A stretch of 64,000 nucleotides of DNA from Bolinopsis microptera (lineage: Eukaryota; Ctenophora; Tentaculata; Lobata; Bolinopsidae), in NCBI RefSeq assembly GCF_026151205.1, contig NC_087082.1:6765908-6829907 (forward strand), read 5' to 3'. Position numbers and translations under genes: made by a program. Shown piece after piece: positions 13,215-23,893 of the stretch. Every line of letters begins with the position of its first letter. Within the stretch, counting starts at the first letter, position 1. The notes under the pieces were generated by a model, which did no database searches, had not been told where the DNA came from, and was given only the letters and a program-made list of their open reading frames with translations.

Positions 13215-13256
13215 AGGTATTCTGTAGAGAGTATAAATAAATTCTACAGAATACCT
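13215..13256. repeat. 14-bp inverted repeat
   Basis: AGGTATTCTGTAGA (13215-13228) and its exact reverse complement (13243-13256) are separated by 14 bases. No T-run or gene is next to it that would make it a terminator. Confidence 0.85.
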
Positions 13257-13528
13257 CACGATTAAAAAGCAATTTATATTCGATTCAAATAGTATAATTT
13301 TAAATGGGCAAGGGCATATCCCCCTGCTATAAGAGTATAAGTATACCCCTCCAAAATTTATATGACTTTTTGAATATTTTATCGTTTTTGTGGCTTGGCG
13401 ACATGCGATATTAACATTAAGATATAACATTAACAGCGATACTCGGGATATGAGTCAAATAAACCCATCCCTTTTCGACTTATTAGTTTCGTCATTTGCT
13501 TTGTTCATGGTCTGGGAAATGGATACCC

Positions 13529-15613
13529 AGATGTGGATACTGGCGGGGAGGTGATAATTGTTTTTTTACATTAATAGTGAGTACATGTTCGGCAGGCTGA
13601 GGAGGTGATAATTGTTTGTTTGTAACGCCTTCTTGTTACCCCCCTTTGAGGGCCCCGAATTATTTTCTGAACGAAAGCTCAAAAATAACCGAGAAATCGA
13701 CCTTCTTATTAACTCATTTTGATGACCGTTTCTAACCTAAAATTGCACGAAAATCGATTAAGCTAGGTTTCAGAACCTATAAACACTTCCTTTTCCCTCA
13801 AAATCGATGTTTTATAGTTTAGAATGCGAGCAACAAGCAATATATATTTTGATCCTTCGGTTCTACAGCTCTTGACCTAGGGCTGAAACCGAAAGATCGG
13901 GGCAATCCTCACCTTAACTGATCGAACTTGAGCGAAGAGCAGAGTAAGACAAAACACAGCAGGTAAGCAACTCATTTTTGTGACTGTTCCTCACCTGTGC
14001 AACGTTGCACGAGAAATCGATTTAAGTTGGTTTTACAGCCCAATAACACTTCCTTATTCCTCAAAATTGTTGTGTTACTCAAACAAAGAACATGTTTGAG
14101 CAACGAAAGAACAAGGAGATCGTCTCGTTAACAACTCGAACAGGTTCTATCACAATTTTCAGAGCAGAGCACGATATAGCAAAAGTCAAAAGAAACACAA
14201 TAAAGGTAGGTAACCAACACCATGATATAACAATCATAATAACAACTGAATTATATTTATTCTGAACGGTACGTTGATCCTGACCGTGATCCTGACCAAT
14301 TGTAATAGAGGTGTTATGTCACGTGACGCTGATCCGTCCAATCACAAACAGGAAGAGTCAGCAGATGGATATTATATTTTTTGTTTACCTTTCTTATCTG
14401 TATTTTACCCTTTGTTCATATTGTTATTTCAAGGTGCTCCTATCTGCACCTCGGTACACACGCCATGATTACGTCATGCATAACTAGAAATTGTGTGATC
14501 CGTGGGCACGGTTACATTATAACGATCACGGGTCACACAATTTCTAGTTCTGCATGACGTAATCATGGCGTGTGTACCGAGGTGCAGATAGGAGCACCTT
14601 GAAATAACAATATGAACAAAGGGTAAAATACAGATAAGAAAGGTAAACAAAAAATATAATATCCATCTGCTGACTCTTCCTGTTTGTGATTGGACGGATC
14701 AGCGTCACGTGACATAACACCTCTATTACAATTGGTCAGGATCACGGTCAGGATCAACGTACCGTTCAGAATAAATATAATTCAGTTGTTATTATGATTG
14801 TTATATCATGGTGTTGGTTACCTACTTTTATTGTGTTTCTTTTGACTTTTGCTATATCGTGCTCTGCTCTGAAAATTGTGATAGAACCTGTTCGAGTTGT
14901 TAACGAGACGATCTCCTTGTTCTTTCGTTGCTCAAACATGTTCTTTGTTTGAGTAACACAACAATTTTGAGGAATAAGGAAGTGTTATTGGGCTGTAAAA
15001 CCAACTTAAATCGATTTCTCGTGCAACGTTGCACAGGTGAGGAACAGTCACAAAAATGAGTTGCTTACCTGCTGTGTTTTGTCTTACTCTGCTCTTCGCT
15101 CAAGTTCGATCAGTTAAGGTGAGGATTGCCCCGATCTTTCGGTTTCAGCCCTAGGTCAAGAGCTGTAGAACCGAAGGATCAAAATATATGTTGCTTGTTG
15201 CTCGCATTCTAAACTATAAAACATCGATTTTGAGGGATAAGGAAGTGTTTATAGGTTCTGAAACCTAGCTAAATCGATTTTTCGTGCAATTTTAGGTTGG
15301 AAACGGTCATTAAAATGAGTTTATAAGAAGGTCGATTTCTCGGTTATTTTTGAGCTTTCGTTCAGAAAATAATTCTGGGCCCTCAAAGGGGGGTAACAAG
15401 AAGGCGTTACAAGTGTTACAAGCGTCTCTTCAGCCTGCCGAACATGTACTCACCATAAAAATGTAAACAAACAATTATCACCTCCTCAGCCTGCCGAACA
15501 TGTACTCACCATAAAAATGTAAACAAACAATTATCACCTCCTCAGCCTGCCGAACATGTACTCACTATTAATGTAAAAAAACAATTATCACCTCCCCGCC
15601 AGTATCCACATCT
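13529..15613. mobile_element. 2.1-kb foldback (palindromic) element
   Basis: The left arm (about 13529-14509) is the near-exact reverse complement of the right arm (about 14522-15613), with a loop of roughly a dozen bases around 14515. The outermost shared bases are AGATGTGGATACTGGCGGGG and its complement; homology stops sharply on both sides. The right arm is about 110 bp longer because a 56-bp repeat is amplified there. I find no matching target-site duplication: the six bases outside are ATACCC on the left and ATTAAA on the right. The arms carry no convincing gene; a 64-codon frame appears in both only because the arms are identical. Likely a foldback-type non-autonomous DNA transposon. 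Confidence 0.75.
15431..15598. repeat. 56-bp tandem repeat inside the right arm of the foldback element
   Basis: Three units start CAGCCTGCCGAACATGTACT at 15431, 15487 and 15543. The left arm (13561-13620) holds only about one and a half. The array must therefore have changed in length after the two arms became copies of each other. Confidence 0.9.
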
Positions 15614-16530
15614 ATTAAACCGAGTTACTAACCAGTTTTTAAACAAATTCCACTGATTATGTAACACTAATTTAAGTGCAGGTGGCTCTAATATTTGGCC
15701 ATATTTGGAGAGTACTGAATCGTAAATCGTAGGTATCTCTGCCAACTCCAAATAATAGAAAACATAAAGTTTTAGCTATTCCTCAGAAATCCTCAGAATT
15801 CCTCAGAAATCCTCGGTTCTACCTTTTGTTTACGGTCGTTTGTTGTAGGCTTTTATTAATAATTAATATATGTGTCATCACTAGTAATTTTTACAAGTAA
15901 CATTTGATCTTCCCCACGGACTTATTTACAAAGTCTCTCATTTTTGGTGGTAATTTTAGAGACGTCGTTACTCGTTAACATCAGGTTAGCTGATGATATT
16001 TACAACAATTTTAAGGATCCATAACGATAGAACTTTAGTCAGCTCAGTATTAATGTTATAATGTGACTTAACTTAACTTTTTAACTGTCCTTCCTTGACC
16101 GTTCGTTTACTAAACTTACTTAAAAATGACAAATAACTTATTTAGAAATTGTCCTCCGTTTTATTCGAGCCTTTGGATGAAAATTGTATTTTACAATCAC
16201 AATTCCCCGATTTTTGCACCTTATTATTCACCACCCCAATATAAATCCCGCAGTTTAAAATTTCAATGCTTTAGAACTAAACCTGTAGATGGGGAATGGG
16301 GATGATACTAACCAAAGGTGTTAACTTTAATAGCATTTTGTCGATATCAGTACCTGGCGAGACATTGACCCGGCCCGGTCCTGAAGGAACCAGTTACAGC
16401 CGTCAACGGAGGATGGGAGGTATAGAGTGGTCGATATTTGTGCAATAAAACTCAATAAGTTACTTATAATAACCGAGTCTATAGTTCTCGTGGGTGTGAA
16501 TAATCCCAAAATATTCAAAGCCATTATAGT
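15614..16530. other. Non-coding stretch
   Basis: Only a small CCTCAGAAAT / CCTCAGAATT repeat near 15781-15820 is visible. No gene or element recognised. Confidence 0.4.
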
Positions 16531-16859
16531 ATGGGCACGTGGGTCCTGATATTTGCACGTGGGTACTGATATTTGCACGTGGGTACTGGTAATTGCACGT
16601 GGGTACTGGTATTTACACGTGGGTACTGGTATTTGCACGTGGGTACTAGTATTTACACGTGGGTACTGGTATTTACACGTGGGTACTGGTATTTACACGT
16701 GGGTATTGGTATGGGCACGTGGGTACTGGTATTTGCACGTGGGTACTAGTATTTGCTCGTGGGTACTGGTATTTGCACGTGGGTACTAGTATTTGCACGT
16801 GGGTACTGGTATTTGCACGTGGGTACAGGTATTTGCACGTGGGTACTGGTATGGGCTGA
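16531..16859. repeat. 20-bp E-box minisatellite, about 16 copies
   Basis: Head-to-tail units of GCACGTGGGTACTGGTATTT with single-base variants; the period stays 20 throughout. Almost every unit contains the palindromic E-box CACGTG. The repetitive open frames on both strands (period not a multiple of three) are artefacts of the array. Confidence 0.95.
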
Positions 16860-17846
16860 AATATGGATTTATAGTAGAATGTCTGGTCGTAGGCACTCGC
16901 ACATGTATTTAAGTATTTATTGAGCGTTTAAGCTCTGTTTGTTAGACTTTGTATGAGTCTGAGTTTTGGATTAAACGGGGTAAAAGTGAAATAGTCCTTT
17001 TAAATTAAAATTGAATTCTAACTAAAGTTTAAATTTTCAGAGGTCACTTTCCTTGACAAGACTAAATTCTTTATTCTTTTACTTGAGGATTTCAGGCTTT
17101 GTTTTTACACAACGATCGAAGATTCAGCGGAGGGCACCGCCCATAAAGTAACCGCTTACCACCTGCTCAATACTGTTATAGTCAGTAGTCGTTTAAACTT
17201 TAAGAGGGGGGGGCCTTATTAATTTCAGGCATTCCTCAAAGAAAAAACGTCTTATTTTGTGTACAATGAACAATCCCGTCGACTTTAACGCGAAAAATAT
17301 TTGGGGTACAAAATGGGGTGGGGGACACATAAATACGTTTCACCACTGATTATAGCTTATTAAGACTTTAAGATATGAAAGTATGGAGCACTCAAGCAGG
17401 TGGGCTTCTATAGTGAACACAGCTCCAACCATGATAGGAAGACTTGTCACATGCTGGTTAGTAGGTTATATCGTGTCACGTGACGATCACGTGGATTTAA
17501 TAGCGTGATCAACTATAAGTGAGCTTTTAGCTTCCCAAACAAACCGGAACTTATAGTTTTAAATGACTATCTTAGTTTCAGTGTTAAGTTCTGTGTTAAG
17601 TGCCATTATTTGCAACCCATTGGCACATAAGGATCGAATTTGCAAAATGACAAAGAACCAAAAGAACAAAAAATAATGACTTCATCATCACGTTATCCAA
17701 GGTAACCTAGCAACCATCACGTTATCCAAGGTTGCTAAAAGCCACGTGATATGGCTTAATTCATTGTTCATGCGTGCTTATGTTCTCAATCGATCAATGA
17801 GGGTACAGTGAAACCTTTACTCATACATTAAGTGCCTTTCAATTTC
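16860..17846. other. Non-coding stretch left of the Polinton-like element
   Basis: No gene recognised. A direct repeat of ATCACGTTATCCAAGGT occurs at about 17688 and 17717. Confidence 0.4.
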
Positions 17847-17924
17847 GACAACAGTAGTATGTAATATGGTACCGCTGTACCACCTAAAAGTGAGGCACCA
17901 GTTTCGACAAGAGGGGGGGGAGAG

Positions 17925-17929
<5 letters not shown>

Positions 17930-17964
<35 letters not shown>

Positions 17965-17966
17965 TG

Positions 17967-18001
<35 letters not shown>

Positions 18002-18335
18002 GTGTTTGTGTGTGTGCGTGTGTGTGTGTGTGTGTGTGTATATATACTGTTACTTTTATGGCATGCCACCGAGTGATACGGGTGATATCACCGGGTGATA
18101 CGGGTGATATCACCGGGTGACATCACCGGGTGATATGGGTGATATCACCGGGTTTATGGTTTTTGCATCTATATTGTGGAATTATCTATATGTTTTAACG
18201 GGTGATATCACCGGGTGATACGGGTGATATCACCGGGTGATATGGGTGATATCACTGATATCACCGGGTGATATGGGTGATATCACCGGGTTTATGGTTT
18301 TTGCATCTATATTGTGGAATTATCTATATGTTTTA
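17930..18335. repeat. Subterminal simple repeats of the left arm: (TG)n and palindromic GGTGATATCACC array
   Basis: A G-run and (TG)n tract with occasional TTTG or TGCG interruptions spans about 17911-18040. It is followed at 18068-18290 by tandem CGGGTGATATCACC units, each built on the perfect palindrome GGTGATATCACC. A ~48-bp segment (TTTATGGTTTTTGCATCTAT...) occurs twice (18152 and 18289). The long Cys-Val / Thr-His reading frames here are artefacts. Confidence 0.9.
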
Positions 18336-18574
18336 CTTATTTGCAAATTGAAATTGATTTATGAAGTTTGTTTAGTCTTTTGCGTATTTCATGACAATAT
18401 TAATAAAAGAAATAGTTTTTTTTTTTAAATACTAAAAAGAATTGAATATATCGAATAACAATTTTAAAAAATCCCTCGCTACAATATTTTTAAATTAATA
18501 CGTAATTCTAAATTTTAAAAAAAAAAGAAAGAAAAGTCGAATATTGAGTAATCAATTATCCATAGTCCCTTTCT

Positions 18575-19474
18575 TCAATTCGAATCTTCAATGTCTGAAT
18601 TATCACTAGTATAATATTCTGTCTGAGTCTCATCAGCTGAATTTTCTTCCTCTATTTCGTCGCTTGAACCTTCTGAATCATCGTTTTCAGTTTGACCTGT
18701 AGTCTCATCATTTTGAGATTCTTCGTTTTCGTCCGATTCATCTTCATTTTCAAAATTAGGTTTTTGCTCAAACGAGACAGAAGTAAAAGCTTTTTGTAGA
18801 GCAAAGAAATTTTTGTGCACGATTTCTTGAGCCTCTTTAAATGAAGCATCATATATTCGTCGCAACAGGTTTTCTATTTCAGGACTATGATCAAAATTGT
18901 CAAGAAGTAAAAGAACTCCATTCTTTAGAGCTACTATTTGTTTCTGGATTGCTCCCACGTCATTGCTTTGGAATAATTGCTGAACGTTGGTTGCATCCTC
19001 CACTGTTTTGACAAACGATTGATCCATTTCATCTTCACAAGATTGCTCTAATCTTTTTATTTTTCTTTCAAGATCTCCTATTCGTTCAGATTGTCTTTTA
19101 GTCTCCCACTTTATCTCATTGGTGTTGTCGTGATTGTAATTGATTGGTGTAGGAAGATCATCACGTTTACTATACTCCAGCGAGAATATCTTAGCATCCA
19201 ATTCCCTCAATTTGTCCTCTTGTTTGTCGTTTCTTTGTTGTACAATTTTCATGAGATCTTTCAATTCACGTAGAGCTAATGAAACTGATGTCTCACTTGT
19301 TACAGAGACTGATTCAATATCACTATTGATAGAAAAATTATCAAGATTTCTGCAGTCTTTATTAACTGAACGTGTGTCAGAATGAAATTTGTATTTGTGT
19401 GACGCCAAGCTTCGTGAAGTTTTAAAAGACTTGTAACAATGGTTACATTTGTGGGAGTACACCATCTTTGACAT
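18575..19474 (-). CDS. C2H2 zinc-finger, coiled-coil, acidic-tail protein (left-arm copy)
   Basis: A 299-codon uninterrupted frame from the ATG at 19474, identical in protein sequence to the copy in the right arm. Residues 10-31 form one canonical C2H2 finger: Cys10-x2-Cys13, Phe17, Leu23, His26-x4-His31. About 65-155 is heptad-rich and charged (likely coiled coil, thus oligomerisation); about 165-235 looks helical; about 237-299 is a Glu/Asp/Ser/Asn-rich acidic tail. I infer a nuclear DNA-binding or chromatin-associated factor of the element, perhaps binding its ends or promoter; no enzymatic motif is seen. Transcription runs outward towards the left terminus, from a tandem TATA promoter at 19543-19843. 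An upstream in-frame extension of six codons lacks ATG, so I start at Met-Ser-Lys-Met. I cannot assign a named family. Confidence 0.75.
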   Translation of the reverse strand: MSKMVYSHKCNHCYKSFKTSRSLASHKYKFHSDTRSVNKDCRNLDNFSINSDIESVSVTSETSVSLALRELKDLMKIVQQRNDKQEDKLRELDAKIFSLEYSKRDDLPTPINYNHDNTNEIKWETKRQSERIGDLERKIKRLEQSCEDEMDQSFVKTVEDATNVQQLFQSNDVGAIQKQIVALKNGVLLLLDNFDHSPEIENLLRRIYDASFKEAQEIVHKNFFALQKAFTSVSFEQKPNFENEDESDENEESQNDETTGQTENDDSEGSSDEIEEENSADETQTEYYTSDNSDIEDSN

Positions 19475-19843
19475 AAGAGCACAGAAAATCAAACGTAACT
19501 GAAACAGCAGTTTGAGAAATGAGCTTTAAGTCCACTGGTTCTCCTTTTATAGCCGTTTTCAGAGGAAACACAAAATTTGGTGCTTTCCTGTAAAACTTGA
19601 TGTGTGTCTTGAACTTGTAGCAGAGCACAAAAAATCAAACGTAACTGAAACAGCAGTTTGAGGAATGAGCTAAAAGTCCACTGGTTCTCCTTTTATAGCC
19701 GTTTTCAGAGGAAACACAAAATTTGGTGCTTTCCTGTAAAACTTGATGTGTGTCTTGAACTTGTAGCAGAGCACAAAAAATCAAACGTAACGTAAAAAGT
19801 AGTTTGAGAAATGAGCTATAAGTCCACTGGTTCTCCTTTTATA
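19475..19843 (-). promoter_or_regulatory. Tandem TATA promoter array, left arm
   Basis: Mirror of the right-arm promoter. Three TATAAAAGG boxes read on the minus strand (19543-19551, 19689-19697, 19835-19843), 146 bp apart; each is followed by GAGAACCAGTGGACTT. The innermost box is 77 bp from the start codon. Confidence 0.65.
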
Positions 19844-20467
19844 GGCAAATGAACATGTTGTAGTGCAAGCAAAAACACGAGTTGGACACAACTGTAACGC
19901 TATAAACTATCATAAAGTAGACAATAGTGATGGTTTATATCGATATTAAACGCATTGTAATATCAAAATTCGTTATTTTTCTTTACCTAATCGGCGTCTC
20001 TTTTTAAATCAGTAGCTTTAGGTAGTCGGATAACTAGATTTTTCAAGTACTTGAGTTATTTTCCTGCTACTTTTGATCATTCAAAAAGATAAAATTTAAG
20101 AAAAAGCTGCCCGGACGAGCTCAGTGTACATGCTTTGTTAGTTATTACAGCGTGGTTACTATGTTCATATATATTGGAACAGTGCATATAATCGAAAGTA
20201 TGCATCCAGACATGTGTATGTGTTCGACCAGAGTTCGTTTCAAAGTCTACAGCTCACACATAACTCGGTTTAGTGGGCATTCCCACAATTATTTGAGATG
20301 GAAATGAGTGGAGAGAATGCTCTCCTGATTCCGTATTTTCTCGGGAGCCAACCCCGAACAGTGATATAGCTGACTCATGGTACTGGAGATAGGCTAAGAT
20401 CTCTCTAACCGAACCGTCAGCATCAGCCATATCACAGAAATTTTTGTGTGTTTTTGAGTTTTGTAAG

Positions 20468-20563
20468 AGCTGCAGACCCTGGATTCGAACCTGGGACCTT
20501 CAGATATTTTTATTCATTTCAAGCTTTCAAGGTGGGAAATTAGTGCTCTGAGCTAATTCCAGG
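20468..20563 (-). ncRNA. tRNA-like sequence with A and B boxes (left arm)
   Basis: Mirror copy of 22805-22900. The minus strand carries TTAGCTCAGAG (A-box like) and the textbook B box GGTTCGAATCC, 56 bp apart. The T-stem has a mismatch and no proper acceptor stem pairs, so this is more likely a tRNA-derived SINE head or tRNA relic than a working tRNA. Confidence 0.4.
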
Positions 20564-20636
20564 CCATCCCAGTTAGAATTCATGTGTACTTATAGAGTGA
20601 AATAACGACACAATGAGCAATGTTTGTCTAATGACT

Positions 20637-20711
20637 GGCCCTCAGTAAGGCTCGAACACTCTACCTCGAGGCTAATCAGTAGAGATCACAGCTGCACGCC
20701 ACGGGAGGGCC
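20637..20711 (-). ncRNA. 75-nt tRNA-like sequence (left arm)
   Basis: Mirror copy of 22657-22731. The ends GGCCCTC and GAGGGCC pair perfectly over 7 bp, the length is that of a tRNA, and TGTTCGAGCC resembles a degenerate B box. The internal arms do not fold into a standard cloverleaf, so a pseudo-tRNA or SINE-type origin is likely. Confidence 0.35.
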
Positions 20712-21542
20712 GTATGAACTAAATAACATTGCTTTATATACGCCATGTATAGCTTCCATCTTTGTGAGGCACTACGTGTGTTGCATACAAATATATACAA
20801 TAGTTATTGTCATAAGCTTTTAAGCACACCTGTTCATATTATATATAAGGGAGTAAGTGCTGAGGGAGCATTGTGTACATCTAATTACAACATGTTTATA
20901 TGTTGACTGATGGAAAAGCCCTTATTTGTAACACAGGAGTATCATGTGGGTGCTATGTTGTAACACACATTTGTCGTCAAAAAATTATTTCGAGATGGCA
21001 ATCAATACTGAAAACCAAAGAGTTTTTTGTTGTTGTCGTGAGCGTGTTAATTTTGTATGTGCTAGCTAAATTTAACTAAAGTGTACAGTTTAGGACAACA
21101 CCTGGTTGATATGGTAACGTAATGAGAAAACACTTTTCAGGACGGTTACTCAGTAGTACCAAGATTGTACCGTCATTGTAAAGTAAAGTTACGGCAACAG
21201 CTGTGTTTGTAATTGACAGATATTTACTTAATTTAAGAACCAAATAAAACTAAAGTGAATTGATAAAAATGTAACTTTCTTAAAAGAAATACGTGTCAAC
21301 AAAATGTAGAAGCTGATAAATATATAGTGTACTCGATCACGTATTACACTGACTGTTTGATATGAAATGTAATTTATAGAGAGTACTTACAGGACGGTTA
21401 CTTTACGCCTCAAGAAAAATATGCCATTGTATAATAGCCATAGACCTAGTACAGAATAGTCACGGTAGCAGCTGTGCAATGTATTTGACTCAAATCTCTT
21501 GTCAGGACTGGTCTAGATATTTTATATTTTCTACAATTATAT

Positions 21543-21825
21543 CAGAAGATCTCAACAAATTGAACAGTGTGCGAAGAATTTTTAAATATAATAACCAATG
21601 AAAGATGGTGTTAATTCTTACCTCAATTAGTGGACTGTCCCTTTACATTAGAACTCAGTGTTTGTCTTTGTTAAATATCTTGATTAGGTATAATTACGAA
21701 CAGGTGCGTGTTTTACTGGACAGTCTCTATCTTCTTCATATCTTGAGGTCTTAGCTTTAGGTAAGCGACAACTGGATCAAAGTTAATTCCTACCCTCCCT
21801 CCCTACCCTACCCCCCTCCATAATA
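21543..21825. other. Unique spacer between the inverted arms
   Basis: The 283 bp at the centre of the element are not mirrored. They hold no gene. The right part is a pyrimidine-rich CTACCCTCCCTCCCTACC tract just before the right arm begins. A spacer of this size makes the full-length hairpin sterically possible in single-stranded DNA or RNA. Confidence 0.7.
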
Positions 21826-22656
21826 ATATAATTGTAGAAAATATAAAATATCTAGACCAGTCCTGACAAGAGATTTGAGTCAAATACATTGCACAGCTGC
21901 TACCGTGACTATTCTGTACTAGGTCTATGGCTATTATACAATGACATATTTTTCTTGAGGCGTAAAGTAACCGTCCTGTAAGTACTCTCTATAAATTACA
22001 TTTCATATCAAACAGTCAGTGTAATACGTGATCGAGTACACTATATATTTATCAGCTTCTACATTTTGTTGACACGTATTTCTTTTAAGAAAGTTACATT
22101 TTTATCAATTCACTTTAGTTTTATTTGGTTCTTAAATTAAGTAAATATCTGTCAATTACAAACACAGCTGTTGCCGTAACTTTACTTTACAATGACGGTA
22201 CAATCTTGGTACTACTGAGTAACCGTCCTGAAAAGTGTTTTCTCATTACGTTACCATATCAACCAGGTGTTGTCCTAAACTGTACACTTTAGTTAAATTT
22301 AGCTAGCACATACAAAATTAACACGCTCACGACAACAACAAAAAACTCTTTGGTTTTCAGTATTGATTGCCATCTCGAAATAATTTTTTGACGACAAATG
22401 TGTGTTACAACATAGCACCCACATGATACTCCTGTGTTACAAATAAGGGCTTTTCCATCAGTCAACATATAAACATGTTGTAATTAGATGTACACAATGC
22501 TCCCTCAGCACTTACTCCCTTATATATAATATGAACAGGTGTGCTTAAAAGCTTATGACAATAACTATTGTATATATTTGTATGCAACACACGTAGTGCC
22601 TCACAAAGATGGAAGCTATACATGGCGTATATAAAGCAATGTTATTTAGTTCATAC

Positions 22657-22731
22657 GGCCCTCCCGTGGCGTGCAGCTGTGATCTCTACTGATTAGCCTC
22701 GAGGTAGAGTGTTCGAGCCTTACTGAGGGCC
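22657..22731 (+). ncRNA. 75-nt tRNA-like sequence (right arm)
   Basis: GGCCCTC (22657-22663) pairs perfectly with GAGGGCC (22725-22731), as in a 7-bp acceptor stem. Internal CTCTAC / GTAGAG forms a 6-bp hairpin, and TGTTCGAGCC resembles the Pol III B box. A standard cloverleaf is not satisfied (weak T arm, no clear anticodon arm). Could be a SINE head or tRNA-like element; identical in both arms. Confidence 0.35.
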
Positions 22732-22804
22732 AGTCATTAGACAAACATTGCTCATTGTGTCGTTATTTCACTCTATAAGTACACATGAATTCTAACTGGG
22801 ATGG

Positions 22805-22900
22805 CCTGGAATTAGCTCAGAGCACTAATTTCCCACCTTGAAAGCTTGAAATGAATAAAAATATCTGAAGGTCCCAGGTTCGAATCCAGGGTCTGCAGCT
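22805..22900 (+). ncRNA. tRNA-like sequence with A and B boxes (right arm)
   Basis: The A-box-like TTAGCTCAGAG (22811-22821) and a perfect B box GGTTCGAATCC (22877-22887) are the internal Pol III promoter of tRNA genes and tRNA-derived SINEs. The extra AT-rich segment between them could be an intron or decay. The T-stem has one A-A mismatch and I see no acceptor stem. I favour a SINE-like relic. Confidence 0.4.
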
Positions 22901-23524
22901 CTTACAAAACTCAAAAACACACAAAAATTTCTGTGATATGGCTGATGCTGACGGTTCGGTTAGAGAGATCTTAGCCTATCTCCAGTACCATGAGTCAGCT
23001 ATATCACTGTTCGGGGTTGGCTCCCGAGAAAATACGGAATCAGGAGAGCATTCTCTCCACTCATTTCCATCTCAAATAATTGTGGGAATGCCCACTAAAC
23101 CGAGTTATGTGTGAGCTGTAGACTTTGAAACGAACTCTGGTCGAACACATACACATGTCTGGATGCATACTTTCGATTATATGCACTGTTCCAATATATA
23201 TGAACATAGTAACCACGCTGTAATAACTAACAAAGCATGTACACTGAGCTCGTCCGGGCAGCTTTTTCTTAAATTTTATCTTTTTGAATGATCAAAAGTA
23301 GCAGGAAAATAACTCAAGTACTTGAAAAATCTAGTTATCCGACTACCTAAAGCTACTGATTTAAAAAGAGACGCCGATTAGGTAAAGAAAAATAACGAAT
23401 TTTGATATTACAATGCGTTTAATATCGATATAAACCATCACTATTGTCTACTTTATGATAGTTTATAGCGTTACAGTTGTGTCCAACTCGTGTTTTTGCT
23501 TGCACTACAACATGTTCATTTGCC

Positions 23525-23893
23525 TATAAAAGGAGAACCAGTGGACTTATAGCTCATTTCTCAAACTACTTTTTACGTTACGTTTGATTTTTTGTGCTCT
23601 GCTACAAGTTCAAGACACACATCAAGTTTTACAGGAAAGCACCAAATTTTGTGTTTCCTCTGAAAACGGCTATAAAAGGAGAACCAGTGGACTTTTAGCT
23701 CATTCCTCAAACTGCTGTTTCAGTTACGTTTGATTTTTTGTGCTCTGCTACAAGTTCAAGACACACATCAAGTTTTACAGGAAAGCACCAAATTTTGTGT
23801 TTCCTCTGAAAACGGCTATAAAAGGAGAACCAGTGGACTTAAAGCTCATTTCTCAAACTGCTGTTTCAGTTACGTTTGATTTTCTGTGCTCTT
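23525..23893 (+). promoter_or_regulatory. Tandem TATA promoter array, right arm
   Basis: TATAAAAGG occurs at 23525-23533, 23671-23679 and 23817-23825, exactly 146 bp apart, because the promoter plus 5' leader is tandemly repeated about 2.5 times. Each is followed by GAGAACCAGTGGACTT and about 30 bp later by CTCAAACT...ACGTTACG-type sequence where initiation would be expected. Only the last repeat unit carries the start codon; the corresponding place in the earlier units reads GCTAC instead of TTATG. Function as a core promoter is inferred from motif and position. Confidence 0.65.

Noticed and set aside
14274..14757. 64-codon frame present on both strands with a hydrophobic stretch
   Set aside because: It appears twice only because it sits in both arms of the palindrome; it has no ATG at the start given and no family resemblance.
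13529..15613. Polinton-type target duplication for the smaller palindrome
   Set aside because: Flanking hexamers ATACCC and ATTAAA do not match; AG...CT ends alone are not sufficient.
17866..18120. Cys/Val and Thr/His-rich reading frames over the (TG)n tract, also at 25.25-25.56 kb
   Set aside because: They arise from translating a dinucleotide repeat in all frames; there is no start context or conserved domain.
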